Part shown: positions 41,969 to 51,134 of the stretch, piece after piece | Position numbering within the stretch: position 1 is the stretch's first letter | Layout: every line of letters starts with the position of its first letter | Assembly (NCBI GenBank): GCA_052140165.1 | Contig: JBKQUM010000125.1 | Location: 1-64,000, forward strand | Direction of reading: 5' to 3' | DNA length: 64,000 bases | Source of the DNA: Bog-473 sp052140165 | GTDB taxonomy: Bacteria; Actinomycetota; Acidimicrobiia; Acidimicrobiales; RAAP-2 | The notes under the pieces: model-generated | Database searches by the model: none | Told to the model about the DNA's origin: nothing | Seen by the model: only the letters and a program-made list of their open reading frames with translations | Translations under genes and position numbers: made by a program

Positions 41969-43042
41969 ATGCCTGATCCGGGAGAGCTCGCGGTCATCTA
42001 CGGCGGCCCCTCGGCCGAGCACGAGATCTCGTGCATCTCGGCACGCCGAATCCTGGAGGCCGCGGTCGAGTCCGGGTTCGTGGTCAAGGCCATCGGGCTG
42101 ACCCACGACAAGCGCTGGGTCGACGCCGACCGGGTGCTGGCCGACATCGACGAGGTCGACGCCCTCGCCTCCCCCGACGACCTGCTCCATCACGATGGAA
42201 GCGTCGAGCTCAAGCACCTCGATGAGGGCCTGCCGCACGACGCGGTGGTGTTCCCGGCGCTGCACGGGCCCTTCGGTGAGGACGGCGTGATCCAGGGGCA
42301 TCTGGAGGCGTTGCGCGTCCCCTACGTCGGTGCGGGAGTGCTCTCTTCCGCCGTCTGCATGGACAAGGGCATCTCCAAGTCTGTCCTGCACGACCACCGC
42401 CTGCCGGTGGCGGCGTGGCGGCTGGTGTCCCGCTTCTCGTGGTCTGCCGAGATCATGGAGGAGGCGGTCGGAGCGCTCGGCCTGCCCGTCTTCGTGAAGC
42501 CGGCCAACCTCGGGTCCTCCATCGGCGTCGCCAAGGTGTCCGACGTCGCCGCGCTGGGTGATGCGGTGCTCGCCGCGTTCGAGTTCGACGACCACGTGAT
42601 CCTCGAGGAGTTCATCCGCGGCCGCGAGATCGAGCTCGCGCTCATGGGCAACGAGGACGTCCGCGTGACCAAGGCCGGCGAGATCATCGCCAGCCGGGAG
42701 TTCTACGACTACGACGACAAGTATGTGCTGGGCGCGGCGGAGACCATCGCGCCCACCGACCTCACGGACGCGCAGCTGGCCCACGCCCAGCGCGTGGCCT
42801 CAGACGCGTACCGGGCCCTCCGGGTCGAGGGCCTGGCCCGCGTCGACCTGTTCCTCGCCGACGACGACGAGATCGTGGTCAACGAGGTGAACACGATGCC
42901 CGGCTTCACCCCGATCTCCATGTTCCCGATGCTCTGGGAGGCCGAGGGCGTGCCGTTCCGGGCCGTCGTGGAGGAGCTGGTCACCCTGGCCCGGGCCCGG
43001 CACGCCCGTCGGCGCCTGCTGCGCACGCACCGGGCAGCCTGA
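41969..43042 (+). CDS. ddl: D-alanine--D-alanine ligase
   Basis: ATP-grasp ligase of 357 residues forming D-Ala-D-Ala. VIYGGPSAEHEISCISA at about 9-25, FPALHGPFGEDGVIQG at about 93-108, VFVKPANLGSSIGVAKV at about 171, LEEFIRGREIELALMG, and ARVDLFLADDDEIVVNEVNTMPGFTPISMFP with the Mg ligands near 300. No ribosome site is needed if leaderless from the 41957 box. Paired with divergent murF. The stop is 3 bp from the convergent permease. Confidence 0.95.
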   Translation: MPDPGELAVIYGGPSAEHEISCISARRILEAAVESGFVVKAIGLTHDKRWVDADRVLADIDEVDALASPDDLLHHDGSVELKHLDEGLPHDAVVFPALHGPFGEDGVIQGHLEALRVPYVGAGVLSSAVCMDKGISKSVLHDHRLPVAAWRLVSRFSWSAEIMEEAVGALGLPVFVKPANLGSSIGVAKVSDVAALGDAVLAAFEFDDHVILEEFIRGREIELALMGNEDVRVTKAGEIIASREFYDYDDKYVLGAAETIAPTDLTDAQLAHAQRVASDAYRALRVEGLARVDLFLADDDEIVVNEVNTMPGFTPISMFPMLWEAEGVPFRAVVEELVTLARARHARRRLLRTHRAA

Positions 43043-43045
43043 GGC

Positions 43046-44431
43046 TCAGCGACCGGGTCGGCGCCGCGGCCGGGCGGCGCGCCGCGCCGCCTCCCGCTCC
43101 CGGATGCCGGGGAGGACCCGGAGCACGTAGAAAGCGCTGAGCGCGCCGACGACGAGGATGATGATGAGGGGTGCCGGGTTGAACCTGGTCTGCACCGACA
43201 CCGACGCCGTGACGGCCAACAGTCCGAAGAGGACGACCCCGATCGGGCCGAGCACGGAGAGACCGCGTACCCGGAAGGGTCTCGGTGTGTCGGGCTGGCG
43301 CTTCCGCAGCCGCAGCGCGCAGAACCCCGCCACGCCGTAGATCATCGCCTCGAGCGCCGCCCCGGTGGCGACGAGCACCTGCCAGGCATGGGTCAGCGCG
43401 ACCAGCAACGCGACGATGGCAGAGAGGGCCCCGAGGGTGACCACCGGCACCCAGGGCACGGCGCGGTCGTTGAGGTGGGCCAGTTGCCGGGGCAACGAGC
43501 CTTCGCGGGCCGTGCCGTAGATGAACCGTGACGCCGTGATGAAGCCGCCGTTGAACGTGTTGAGCGCGGTCACCGCCGTGACCCCCGCCATCACCCACAA
43601 CCCCGAGTGACCGATGGCCGCGATGCCGAGGTAGAGCTGAGGATAGGCGGAGGTGAGCTCGTTGTGGGTGAGTGTGTGGCTCATCGCCACCGCGGCCACG
43701 GAGCAGACGACGCACAGGATGCCGACGGCGATGAGCATGCCCCGACTGATCGACTCCGGCTTGCGCACCTCCTCGGCGCTGGTGGTCACCCACTCGAACG
43801 CGCTGTAGAGGAAGACGCCGAGCGCGACCGCCTCGAAGAGGTCCCCCGGGCCGTGCCCGTGCAGCGGCTGGAAGGGTGTGTGCAGACCGTGGCCGCTGCG
43901 CACGAGTGCCAGGACGCCGATGGCGAGCGTGGCCAGCACGACGACGGAGGTGGCGACGTCCTGCAGCAGGCCGGCCACGCTGATGCCGCGCAGGTTGGTC
44001 ACGACCGCCACCGCCAGGAGGCCGATGATCCACAGGGAGGCGACCCAGGCCGGCTCGCCGAAGGCATGCGCCAGCGCGCTGCCGACGATGAAGGCGTCGG
44101 AGGCGATCACCAGGATGATCGTCGTCATGTAGGTGAACGTGATGACCAACGCGGCACGGTCGTCCATGGACCGCTTCATGTAGAGGCGGATGGCCGCCGC
44201 CGTGGGGAACATCCCGTTGAGCTCGCCGAAGAAGCCGTAGGCAACGAGCGCGAGGATTCCGGCGACGATGATCGGGATGAAGGCGGAGTCGCCGGACACG
44301 TAGGCCACCAGTCCCGCGGCGGCCAGGTACTCGAGGGCGGCGAACGCCAGGCCGGTCGAGGTGGTGACGACGGTGCGCAGTCCCAGAGCGCGGCGCAACG
44401 TGGCGCGGGACGCGATGGTGGCGTCGGTCAC
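43046..44431 (-). CDS. APC-superfamily amino acid/amine permease
   Basis: 461 residues with 12 hydrophobic segments, starting GLRTVVTTSTGLAFAALEYLA (segment 1 with the unwound Gly-rich turn) and FFGELNGMFPTAAAIRLY, then FEWVTTSAEEVRKPESISRGM, a diagnostic APC loop. A basic C-terminal tail (RRAARPRRRPGR) follows. It imports amino acids or amines. It lies 13 bp after the SCP2 gene, itself overlapping the amine oxidase, so uptake and oxidation of an amine are likely joined. Confidence 0.9.
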   Translation of the reverse strand: MTDATIASRATLRRALGLRTVVTTSTGLAFAALEYLAAAGLVAYVSGDSAFIPIIVAGILALVAYGFFGELNGMFPTAAAIRLYMKRSMDDRAALVITFTYMTTIILVIASDAFIVGSALAHAFGEPAWVASLWIIGLLAVAVVTNLRGISVAGLLQDVATSVVVLATLAIGVLALVRSGHGLHTPFQPLHGHGPGDLFEAVALGVFLYSAFEWVTTSAEEVRKPESISRGMLIAVGILCVVCSVAAVAMSHTLTHNELTSAYPQLYLGIAAIGHSGLWVMAGVTAVTALNTFNGGFITASRFIYGTAREGSLPRQLAHLNDRAVPWVPVVTLGALSAIVALLVALTHAWQVLVATGAALEAMIYGVAGFCALRLRKRQPDTPRPFRVRGLSVLGPIGVVLFGLLAVTASVSVQTRFNPAPLIIILVVGALSAFYVLRVLPGIREREAARRAARPRRRPGR

Positions 44432-44444
44432 GGTGTGCGGGGGC

Positions 44445-44804
44445 TCAGGTGTCGAGGAAGGCCACCATGGAGATGGCGTCGATCCGCATGACGTCCTGTT
44501 GCGAGCCCGCCAAGGCGATCTCGCCGGACATGTACTTCTCCGACGGGTTGAGGTCGCCCCAGTACATGTCGCAGAAGTCCTCGCTGCGGCCCGTCACCAC
44601 GACGTCGGGCTGCCCCTCGTGGCCCACCGCGAGCTCGGACAGCTGCTGGCCCTCGACCCGCATGGTGTAGCCCTGGGCGGTGTCGGTCGTGGTGAAGTGG
44701 ATGACACGGTCCCAGCCCTTCAGCATCTTGGTCAGGCGGGGGTTCGCGTTGCTGCGGGTGCGCCACTCGGCGTACGCCTCGACCAACTCCTCAGTCGAGG
44801 CCAA
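44445..44804 (-). CDS. SCP2-type sterol-binding-like domain protein
   Basis: 119 residues. TTDTAQGYTMRVEGQQLSEL and PDVVVTGRSEDFCDMYWGDLNPSEKYMSGEIALAGSQQDVMRI form a single SCP2 domain (hydrophobic ligand pocket). TTG 44804 is the likely start: GGGAG lies 7 bases upstream and the reading begins ASTEELVEAYAEW. No ATG or GTG fits, and upstream the frame is antisense-like. The start lies inside the end of the amine oxidase gene (14 bp overlap). Confidence 0.82.
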   Translation of the reverse strand: MASTEELVEAYAEWRTRSNANPRLTKMLKGWDRVIHFTTTDTAQGYTMRVEGQQLSELAVGHEGQPDVVVTGRSEDFCDMYWGDLNPSEKYMSGEIALAGSQQDVMRIDAISMVAFLDT

Positions 44805-46221
44805 CGGGCTCTCCCTCGAGGGCGCGCAGCACCTCGTCGGCGGCCCGGATGCCTGCGGAGAGCGCGCCGTCGAGATAGCCGCACCACCGCGTCGCGGTCT
44901 CCGTCCCGGCCCAGTGCAGGGGTCCCACGGGCTCGCGCAGGGCCGGGCCGAGCGCCGTGAGCGCCCCCGGGGAGCCGACCGCCACGGGCCCGCCCCGGGT
45001 GAACGGCTCGCCGGGCCAGTGCTGCTCGACGACCTCGATCGGCGTCCGCGCCTGGGGACCGAAGGCGAGCTCGAGGTCGGCCAGCACGATCTCGCGGCGC
45101 GCCTCTGGTCCGGCGCGCTCGAGGCGCCGGCATTCGTCACCGGCGATGAAGCCGACGATCTCGCCGTGGCCGGCGTCCGCGGGCGAGTTGTCGAACGTGG
45201 CCGACATGGCGCCGCCGGGAGCGACGATCTGACCGTTGAGGCCGTCCTCTCGCCAGAAGGGGCGCTCGTACATCACGTGGACCTTGGTCACGGCGCCCAT
45301 GGGCATGCGCTGGCACAGCTGGTCCCGGCGCCCGGGGAGCGCCGGCGTGTAGGCGAGGCGCGCGCACAGCACCGGCGACATGGCCAAGATGGCGCGCCGG
45401 GCGCGCACCCCCAGCGGCCTGTGCTCGTCCGCCGGGTCGGCCGGGTCGGCTCCGGGGGCGACGAGACGGGCCCCGACCACGACGTCGTCGGGACCGTGGG
45501 CCACCGTCTCGGCGGGGGCGCCGAGGATCACCCGGTCCCCGAGCTCGTCGGCCATGCCCTGCGCCAGCTGCTGGGAGCCACCGGTGAAGCGGCGCTCCTG
45601 CGCGCCGCCGGTGGTGCGGGCCAGGTTGGTCAGCCCGCCGCCGGCGTGGAGGTAGAAGAGCGCGAAGAGGAGCGAGAGCTCGCCCGACCCGGTACCGAAG
45701 ACGGCCTTGACGGCGACCTCCAGGATGTCCCGGGCGGACGCCGAGGTGAGGTGGGTGTCGAACCACGAGGCCAGCGTCTGGGAGTCGAGCGCGGCGGCGT
45801 CGGGGGCGTCCCAGGGTGCCTCGAGCGGGACCTCGAAGGCGGCGAGGTCGAGGTCGAGCATGGCGGCGATGCCGTCGGCGGCGCCGTGGGGGTCCGACGT
45901 CGGGATGAGGCCGACGTAGAGGTCGCGCGCCCCGTCGCGCAACTCGACCCCCTGCCCCGTCGTATGGGTCGGGAACGTCCGTACCCCCAGCTCGGTGGCC
46001 AGCGCGGCGAGATGGTCCTGGGTGGGGCCGATCCACTGGCCTCCCCGGTCGATGGTGAACCCGGCAGGGGTGACGTCGGTGAAGGAGCGGCCGCCGACGC
46101 GGTGGCGGGCATCGAGCACCAGGACGTCCACCGCCGAGCGGGCCAGGTGGCGGGCGGCGGCCAGGCCCGAATAGCCGGCACCGACGACCACCACCTCGCA
46201 CTCCCGTTCCAGCTCGGCCAT
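44791..46221 (-). CDS. Flavin monoamine oxidase family protein
   Basis: FAD enzyme of 476 residues. Dinucleotide fold VVVGAGYSGLAAARHL at about 9-24, RVGGRSFTD, RGGQWIGPTQDH near 57, TKVHVMYERPFW, and the C-terminal LHWAGTETATRWCGYLDGALSAG, which closes the FAD site in monoamine/polyamine oxidases. ATG 46221 has GGAGGA upstream; ATG 46239 is an alternative. It oxidises an amine to an aldehyde or imine. First gene of an operon with SCP2 and an APC permease. Confidence 0.92.
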   Translation of the reverse strand: MAELERECEVVVVGAGYSGLAAARHLARSAVDVLVLDARHRVGGRSFTDVTPAGFTIDRGGQWIGPTQDHLAALATELGVRTFPTHTTGQGVELRDGARDLYVGLIPTSDPHGAADGIAAMLDLDLAAFEVPLEAPWDAPDAAALDSQTLASWFDTHLTSASARDILEVAVKAVFGTGSGELSLLFALFYLHAGGGLTNLARTTGGAQERRFTGGSQQLAQGMADELGDRVILGAPAETVAHGPDDVVVGARLVAPGADPADPADEHRPLGVRARRAILAMSPVLCARLAYTPALPGRRDQLCQRMPMGAVTKVHVMYERPFWREDGLNGQIVAPGGAMSATFDNSPADAGHGEIVGFIAGDECRRLERAGPEARREIVLADLELAFGPQARTPIEVVEQHWPGEPFTRGGPVAVGSPGALTALGPALREPVGPLHWAGTETATRWCGYLDGALSAGIRAADEVLRALEGEPVGLD

Positions 46222-46326
46222 CGCCTGCTCCTCCTCCATGGGGCCCCACCGCTCCCGATGGGCCACGATAGGCGCGGGTCCCCCGGGTGCCGCGAGCACC
46301 CGTTCAGTACCCTGCGGAGTGTGGTC

Positions 46327-47940
46327 ATGACGTTCGAGGGCTTCGAGAGCGACACCTGGGAGGAGCTCCCCGGTGCGAACCGACTCACGATGGCCCAGCG
46401 TGAGGCGATCGAGTCCGATGATCCGCTCCTGTGCGTCGTGGCCGGCGCCGGGGCCGGCAAGACAAGGGTCCTCACGCTGCGGGTGGCCCGCCGCGTGCGT
46501 GACGGCTCCATAGAGGCCGACCGCACGCTGGTCACCACGTTCAGCCGCAAGGCCGCCGACGAGCTGCGCACCCGCCTGTGGTCGCTCGGGGTCTCGGGGG
46601 TGAAGGCGGGCACGTTCCACCGCACCGCGCTCGGCCTGCTGCGAGAACACCGGGAGCTGCGCGGGCGCCCGCTCCCCCAGCTCCTGCCGGACCGGCGGCG
46701 GCTGCTGGCCGACGTCACGACCGGCGACCCGCGCCGCACGCGGGCTCTCGACGGGGAGATCGGTTGGGCCAAGGCGCGGCTCGTCACCCCGGACCGCTAC
46801 GAGGCCGAGGCGCGGCGTCACCGACGTCGGCCCGGCATCAGTCCCGAACAGGTGGCGGACGCGTACATCCGCTACGAGAGCGAGCGCACGCGCCGGCGGC
46901 TGCTCGACTTCGACGACCTGATCGTCGCGTGCGCCGACGCGCTGGCGGGGGACCGCGAATTCGCCGACTCCATACGCTGGCGCACCCGCCACCTCTTCGT
47001 CGACGAGATGCAGGACGTGAACCCCGCCCAGTTCCGCCTGCTCACCACCATGCTGGCCGACGAGCCCGATCTCTTCGTGGTGGGCGACCCCAACCAGTCG
47101 GTCTACGGCTTCAACGGGGCCGATCCCACGCTGCTCGACCGGTTGCCGGACATCCTGCGCGGCACCACGGTCATCCGCCTCGACGAGAACCACCGCTGCA
47201 CGCCGCAGGTGGTGGCGGTGGCGACGGCCGTCCTCCGCGAGGGTGGCGCCGGTGCCGCGGTGGTCGCGCCGCGCACGACGCGCATCGACGGGCCGGTGCC
47301 CAAGGTGGTGACGCACGCTTCCGAGGACGACGAGGCCGCCTGGGCCGCTTCGCAGGCCAAGATGTCCCGCACTCCGGGGCGGCCGTGGTCGAGCATCGCC
47401 GTGCTGACGCGCACGAACGCCCAGCTGGCGAAGGTGCAGGTGGCCATGGACGCGGCCCGGGTGCCGAGCCTGATCGCCGGCGCCGACCTCGGCCCGGCAT
47501 CCGATCTGCGCGCCGAGAGCGGCCGGCGCGGACACGACCAGGACGAGGAGGCGGGGCGCGAGGAGCCGTTGGACCGCGACCGCGTGGTGCTCACGACCTT
47601 CCACCGGGCCAAGGGGCTGCAGTGGCCGACGGTCATCGTCGTCGGGCTGCATGCCGGCCTCATGCCCATCGCGTCTGCCCAGACCCCCGCTGCCGTGGAC
47701 GAGGAACGCCGGCTGCTGTACGTGGCGCTCACGCGCTCCGAGGAGGAGCTGTGGTGCAGCTGGTCCGAGCGGGGCGACCCCGGCCACGGCGCGGCGCGGG
47801 GGCCGAGCCCGTGGCTGGCGCCCATTGAACGGGCGATCGCAGTGCTGGAGAGGGAGGCGGCGCCGACCGCGGCGCAGGAGGTCTCGGCCCATGTGGCGGA
47901 ACTGCGGCGCCGGCTGGCGGAGGGTGCCGACGCGGGGTAA
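46327..47940 (+). CDS. Compact UvrD/Rep-type superfamily 1A helicase
   Basis: 537 residues, about 180 shorter than UvrD. Helicase motifs in order: Q-motif TMAQREAIES, I (AGAGAGKTRVL, about 40), Ia (TTFSRKAADELR), II (LFVDEMQDVNP, about 225), III (VGDPNQSVYGFNGAD), IV (LDENHRC), V (LTTFHRAKGLQWPTVIVVGL, about 425), VI (RRLLYVALTRSEEELW). Domain 2B and the C-terminal part are short or absent. DNA translocase or unwinding role in repair is expected. ATG 46327 with GGAG upstream; GTG 46321 possible. Divergent from the amine oxidase. Confidence 0.92.
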   Translation: MTFEGFESDTWEELPGANRLTMAQREAIESDDPLLCVVAGAGAGKTRVLTLRVARRVRDGSIEADRTLVTTFSRKAADELRTRLWSLGVSGVKAGTFHRTALGLLREHRELRGRPLPQLLPDRRRLLADVTTGDPRRTRALDGEIGWAKARLVTPDRYEAEARRHRRRPGISPEQVADAYIRYESERTRRRLLDFDDLIVACADALAGDREFADSIRWRTRHLFVDEMQDVNPAQFRLLTTMLADEPDLFVVGDPNQSVYGFNGADPTLLDRLPDILRGTTVIRLDENHRCTPQVVAVATAVLREGGAGAAVVAPRTTRIDGPVPKVVTHASEDDEAAWAASQAKMSRTPGRPWSSIAVLTRTNAQLAKVQVAMDAARVPSLIAGADLGPASDLRAESGRRGHDQDEEAGREEPLDRDRVVLTTFHRAKGLQWPTVIVVGLHAGLMPIASAQTPAAVDEERRLLYVALTRSEEELWCSWSERGDPGHGAARGPSPWLAPIERAIAVLEREAAPTAAQEVSAHVAELRRRLAEGADAG

Positions 47941-47993
47941 GGACCGGTAGGGTCGGTCCACCCGATCGATCCGAGGTGGGGGTGGACCGTCGT

Positions 47994-49391
47994 ATGCCGG
48001 AACTCCTGGAACAGCTACGTAAGACCGTGGGTGAGAGCAACGTCGTCCCGGGCGCCGCGGTGCACGACGACTACACCCACGACGAGGCGCTCACCACCGT
48101 GCCCGTCGTCCCCCTCGCAGTGGTCCTGCCCGGCTCGACGGACGAGGTGTCCGAGATCCTGAAGGTGGCGAGCGAGCACGGGGTACCGGTGGTGGCCCGT
48201 GGCAGTGGCACCGGCCTGTCCGGCGCGGCCGTCCCGGTGGCCGACGGGATCCTGCTGGCCTTCGACCGCATGAAGCAGATCCGCGAGATCGACACCGAGA
48301 ACCAGGTGGCCGTGGTGGAGCCCGGCGTCACCCTCGAGCAGCTCAACGCCGAGCTGGCGCCGCTCGGGCTCATCTACCCGGTCTCCCCGGGCGAGCAGAG
48401 CGGGTCGCTGGGCGGGAACGTGGCCACCAACGCAGGCGGCATGCGCGCCGTCCGTTACGGGGTGACCCGCCACCACGTCCTCGGCCTCGAGGTCGTGCTG
48501 GCCGACGGCAGGGTGCTGCGGACCGGCGGCAAGTTCGTGAAGTGCTCGACCGGCTACGACCTGACCCAGCTGCTGATCGGGTCGGAGGGCACGCTGGCCA
48601 TCACGACCGAGGTGACGGTGAAGGTCCAGCCCCGGTTCACCGAGTCCTCCACCGTGCTGGCGCCGTTCGGCACCCTGGCTGAGGTCGCACGCGCCGTGCC
48701 CCACATCGTGAGCAGCGGTATCGACCCGTCCATCCTGGAATACGTCGACGTCGTGGTGATGGCCGGCATCACCCAGGCCGCCGGGCTCGACCTGGGTGTC
48801 CCCGAGGAGGTCAAGGCGGGCACCCTGGCCTACCTCGTCGTGGTCCTGGAGGGTATGGCAGCCGACCGGGTCGAAGAGGACGTGGAGCGGCTCGGCACCC
48901 TCTTGGAGGAGCTCGGGGCACGTGACGTCTACGTCCTCCCGGCCACGTCGGGCGCACAGCTCATCGCCGCCCGGGAGCGGGCGTTCTTCGTCGGCAAGGC
49001 GGCCGGCTGCGACGACCTCATCGACGCCGTGATCCCGCGGGCGGCCATCCCCGACTACCTCGCCCAGGTCGCCGCGCTGGCCGAGGAGCACGGGGCCCTC
49101 GTGACGGGCTGCGGCCACATCGGGGACGGGAACGTCCACGTGACGGTCTTCCAGCCCGACGACGAGCGCAGGCACGCCCTCATGCGGGCCAGCTTCGAGC
49201 TGGCGCTGGCCGCCGGAGGCGCCATCTCGGGCGAACACGGCATCGGGACCGCCAAGCTCTCGTATTTCTTGGAGATGCAGGACCCGGTGTCGCTGGAGCT
49301 CATGCGGTCCATAAAGCAGGTGTTCGACCCCGGCGGGATCCTGGGGCCGGACCGGCTGCTCGGTACCAGACGGACGGGATGGATGACGTGA
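47994..49391 (+). CDS. FAD-linked 2-hydroxyacid oxidase/dehydrogenase (GlcD-like)
   Basis: 465 residues. The PCMH FAD-binding domain has RGSGTGLSGAAVP (about 66) and SPGEQSGSLGGNVATNAGGMRAVRYG (about 130-155). The FAD-oxidase C domain has TGCGHIGDGNVHVTVF near 375 and ISGEHGIGTAKLSYF near 410. It oxidises glycolate, D-lactate or a similar 2-hydroxyacid. ATG 47994; GTG 47976 is possible. Its stop overlaps the TPP-enzyme start by 13 bp, so the two are coupled. Confidence 0.9.
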   Translation: MPELLEQLRKTVGESNVVPGAAVHDDYTHDEALTTVPVVPLAVVLPGSTDEVSEILKVASEHGVPVVARGSGTGLSGAAVPVADGILLAFDRMKQIREIDTENQVAVVEPGVTLEQLNAELAPLGLIYPVSPGEQSGSLGGNVATNAGGMRAVRYGVTRHHVLGLEVVLADGRVLRTGGKFVKCSTGYDLTQLLIGSEGTLAITTEVTVKVQPRFTESSTVLAPFGTLAEVARAVPHIVSSGIDPSILEYVDVVVMAGITQAAGLDLGVPEEVKAGTLAYLVVVLEGMAADRVEEDVERLGTLLEELGARDVYVLPATSGAQLIAARERAFFVGKAAGCDDLIDAVIPRAAIPDYLAQVAALAEEHGALVTGCGHIGDGNVHVTVFQPDDERRHALMRASFELALAAGGAISGEHGIGTAKLSYFLEMQDPVSLELMRSIKQVFDPGGILGPDRLLGTRRTGWMT

Positions 49392-50935
49392 ACGGCGCTC
49401 GCGCCCTCCTCTCGACACTGGTGGACGCCGGCGTCGACGTGTGCTTCGCCAACCCGGGGACCTCCGAGATGCATTTCGTGGCTGCGTTGGACGACGTGCC
49501 GGCGATGCGGGGCGTCCTCTGCCTCTTCGAGGGCGTGGTCACCGGCGCCGCCGACGGCTACGGGCGCGTGGCGGGGCGGCCGGCCGCCACGCTCCTCCAC
49601 CTCGGACCCGGGCTCGGCAACGGGCTGGCCAACCTGCACAACGCGCGGCGCGCCCGCACGCCCATCGTCAATGTCGTCGGCGACCACGCCACGTACCACG
49701 GCCGCCACGACGCACCGCTCCAGTCCGACATCGCGTCGATTGCCGGCGCGGTCTCGGGCTGGTACCGCTCGACCGCCCGAGCCGACGACGTGGCCGCTGA
49801 CGCGGCGGACGCCGTCGCGGCCGCGCTGGGGCCGCCCGGCTGCGTGGCCACCCTCGTGCTGCCGGCGGACGCGTCGTGGTCCGAGTCCGCCACCGGCCCG
49901 TGCCCACCGCGATCGCGGGGGCGGCCCTCGACGGTGCCGGCCGACACCGTCGAGGAGGTGGCCAAGGCCCTGCGCTCAGGCGAACGAGCGGCATTGCTCA
50001 TGGGCGGTTCCTCGCTCCGCGCCGACGGGCTGCACGCCGCCAGCCGCGTCGCCGCCACGACGGGTGCCGCACTGCTGGGTGAGACGTTCCCGGCCAACCT
50101 GGAACGGGGGGCGGGCATCCCAGCCGTGGAGCGGTTGGCGTACCTGGCCGAGATGGCCCAGGCCCAGCTCGACGGCATGCGCCACCTCGTCCTGGTGGAC
50201 GCCAAGTCCCCGGTCTCCTTCTTCGCGTACCCCGGCAAGGCGAGCGACCTTGTGCCGGCGGGCTGCACCGTCCACACGCTGGCCCGTCCCGGCGAGGACG
50301 CGGCGAGCGCTCTGGAGGCTCTGGCCGAGGCCGTGGGCGCAGCGGCGGACGGGGCCGTCCCGGCCCCCCCGGGACGACCAGGACGCCCGACCGGCGGCCT
50401 CTCGGCGGAGTCCCTGGCCGCCGCCGTCGGGGCCACTCTGCCCGAGGGCACGATCGTCGTCGACGAGGGCAACACGTCGGGCCTGTTCATCGCGGGCGCG
50501 ACGGCGGGCGCGCCCCGGCACGACTGGCTGACCCTCACCGGTGGCGCCATCGGGATCGGACTGCCCCTGGCCACCGGCGCGGCCGTCGCGGCACCGGAGC
50601 GGCCGGTGCTCTGCGTGGAGGCTGACGGGAGCGCCATGTACACGCTGCAGGCATTGTGGACACAGGCCCGCGAAGGGTTGAACGTGACGACGATCGTGCT
50701 GTCCAACCGGAGCTACGCCATCTTGAACCTGGAGTTGCACCGGGTGGGCGCCGATGCCGGCGGGCCGATGGCGAGGCGACTCCTCGACCTCACGGACCCA
50801 GAGCTCGACTTCTGCGACCTGGCCCGGGGCATGGGGGTGCCGGCCCGAAGGGTGGAGAACGCCGAGGACCTGGTGGCCGCGCTCGATGCGGGCTTGGGCG
50901 GACCCGGGCCGGCGCTCATCGAGGTGCCCCTGTAG
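49379..50935 (+). CDS. ilvX: Acetolactate synthase large-subunit-like TPP enzyme (IlvX-like)
   Basis: 518 residues of the ThDP family, strikingly like the mycobacterial IlvX annotation. MNDVNGARALL-type start, CFANPGTSEMHFVAALD, Glu51 in LCLFEGVVTGAADGYGR (ThDP N1' partner), LHLGPGLGNGLANLHNARRA, and the C-terminal Mg/ThDP site VEADGSAMYTLQAL with LSNRSYAILNLEL. The Asp-Gly-Ser motif carries Ala before Asp instead of Gly. Reaction is unknown: decarboxylation or carboligation of a 2-oxoacid. Coupled to the GlcD-like gene, so it may use its 2-oxoacid product. TAG stop. Confidence 0.83.
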   Translation: MDDVNGARALLSTLVDAGVDVCFANPGTSEMHFVAALDDVPAMRGVLCLFEGVVTGAADGYGRVAGRPAATLLHLGPGLGNGLANLHNARRARTPIVNVVGDHATYHGRHDAPLQSDIASIAGAVSGWYRSTARADDVAADAADAVAAALGPPGCVATLVLPADASWSESATGPCPPRSRGRPSTVPADTVEEVAKALRSGERAALLMGGSSLRADGLHAASRVAATTGAALLGETFPANLERGAGIPAVERLAYLAEMAQAQLDGMRHLVLVDAKSPVSFFAYPGKASDLVPAGCTVHTLARPGEDAASALEALAEAVGAAADGAVPAPPGRPGRPTGGLSAESLAAAVGATLPEGTIVVDEGNTSGLFIAGATAGAPRHDWLTLTGGAIGIGLPLATGAAVAAPERPVLCVEADGSAMYTLQALWTQAREGLNVTTIVLSNRSYAILNLELHRVGADAGGPMARRLLDLTDPELDFCDLARGMGVPARRVENAEDLVAALDAGLGGPGPALIEVPL

Positions 50936-51134
50936 GTCAGCCTGCGCGGACGCCAGGCACGAAGCACAACGGACGCACAACGGACTGCGCAATCGGGCGA
51001 CAACAAGTGGGACTTGCGCCCCCAATAGGTTCCAACGGCTCTATAGCGCCTCCCCGACATCCTGTCACCATCCAATTCGGAAGGGCGATGCGCTCCGCGG
51101 GGTGCAGCGACGAGGACGGATCGGGAGGGCACCG

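Noticed and set aside
44680..46320. Upstream extension of the helicase frame to 44680 and of the oxidase frame to 47961
   Set aside because: Each extension lies antisense to the other gene and reads as low-complexity Arg/Gly sequence; clear starts exist at 46327 and 46221.
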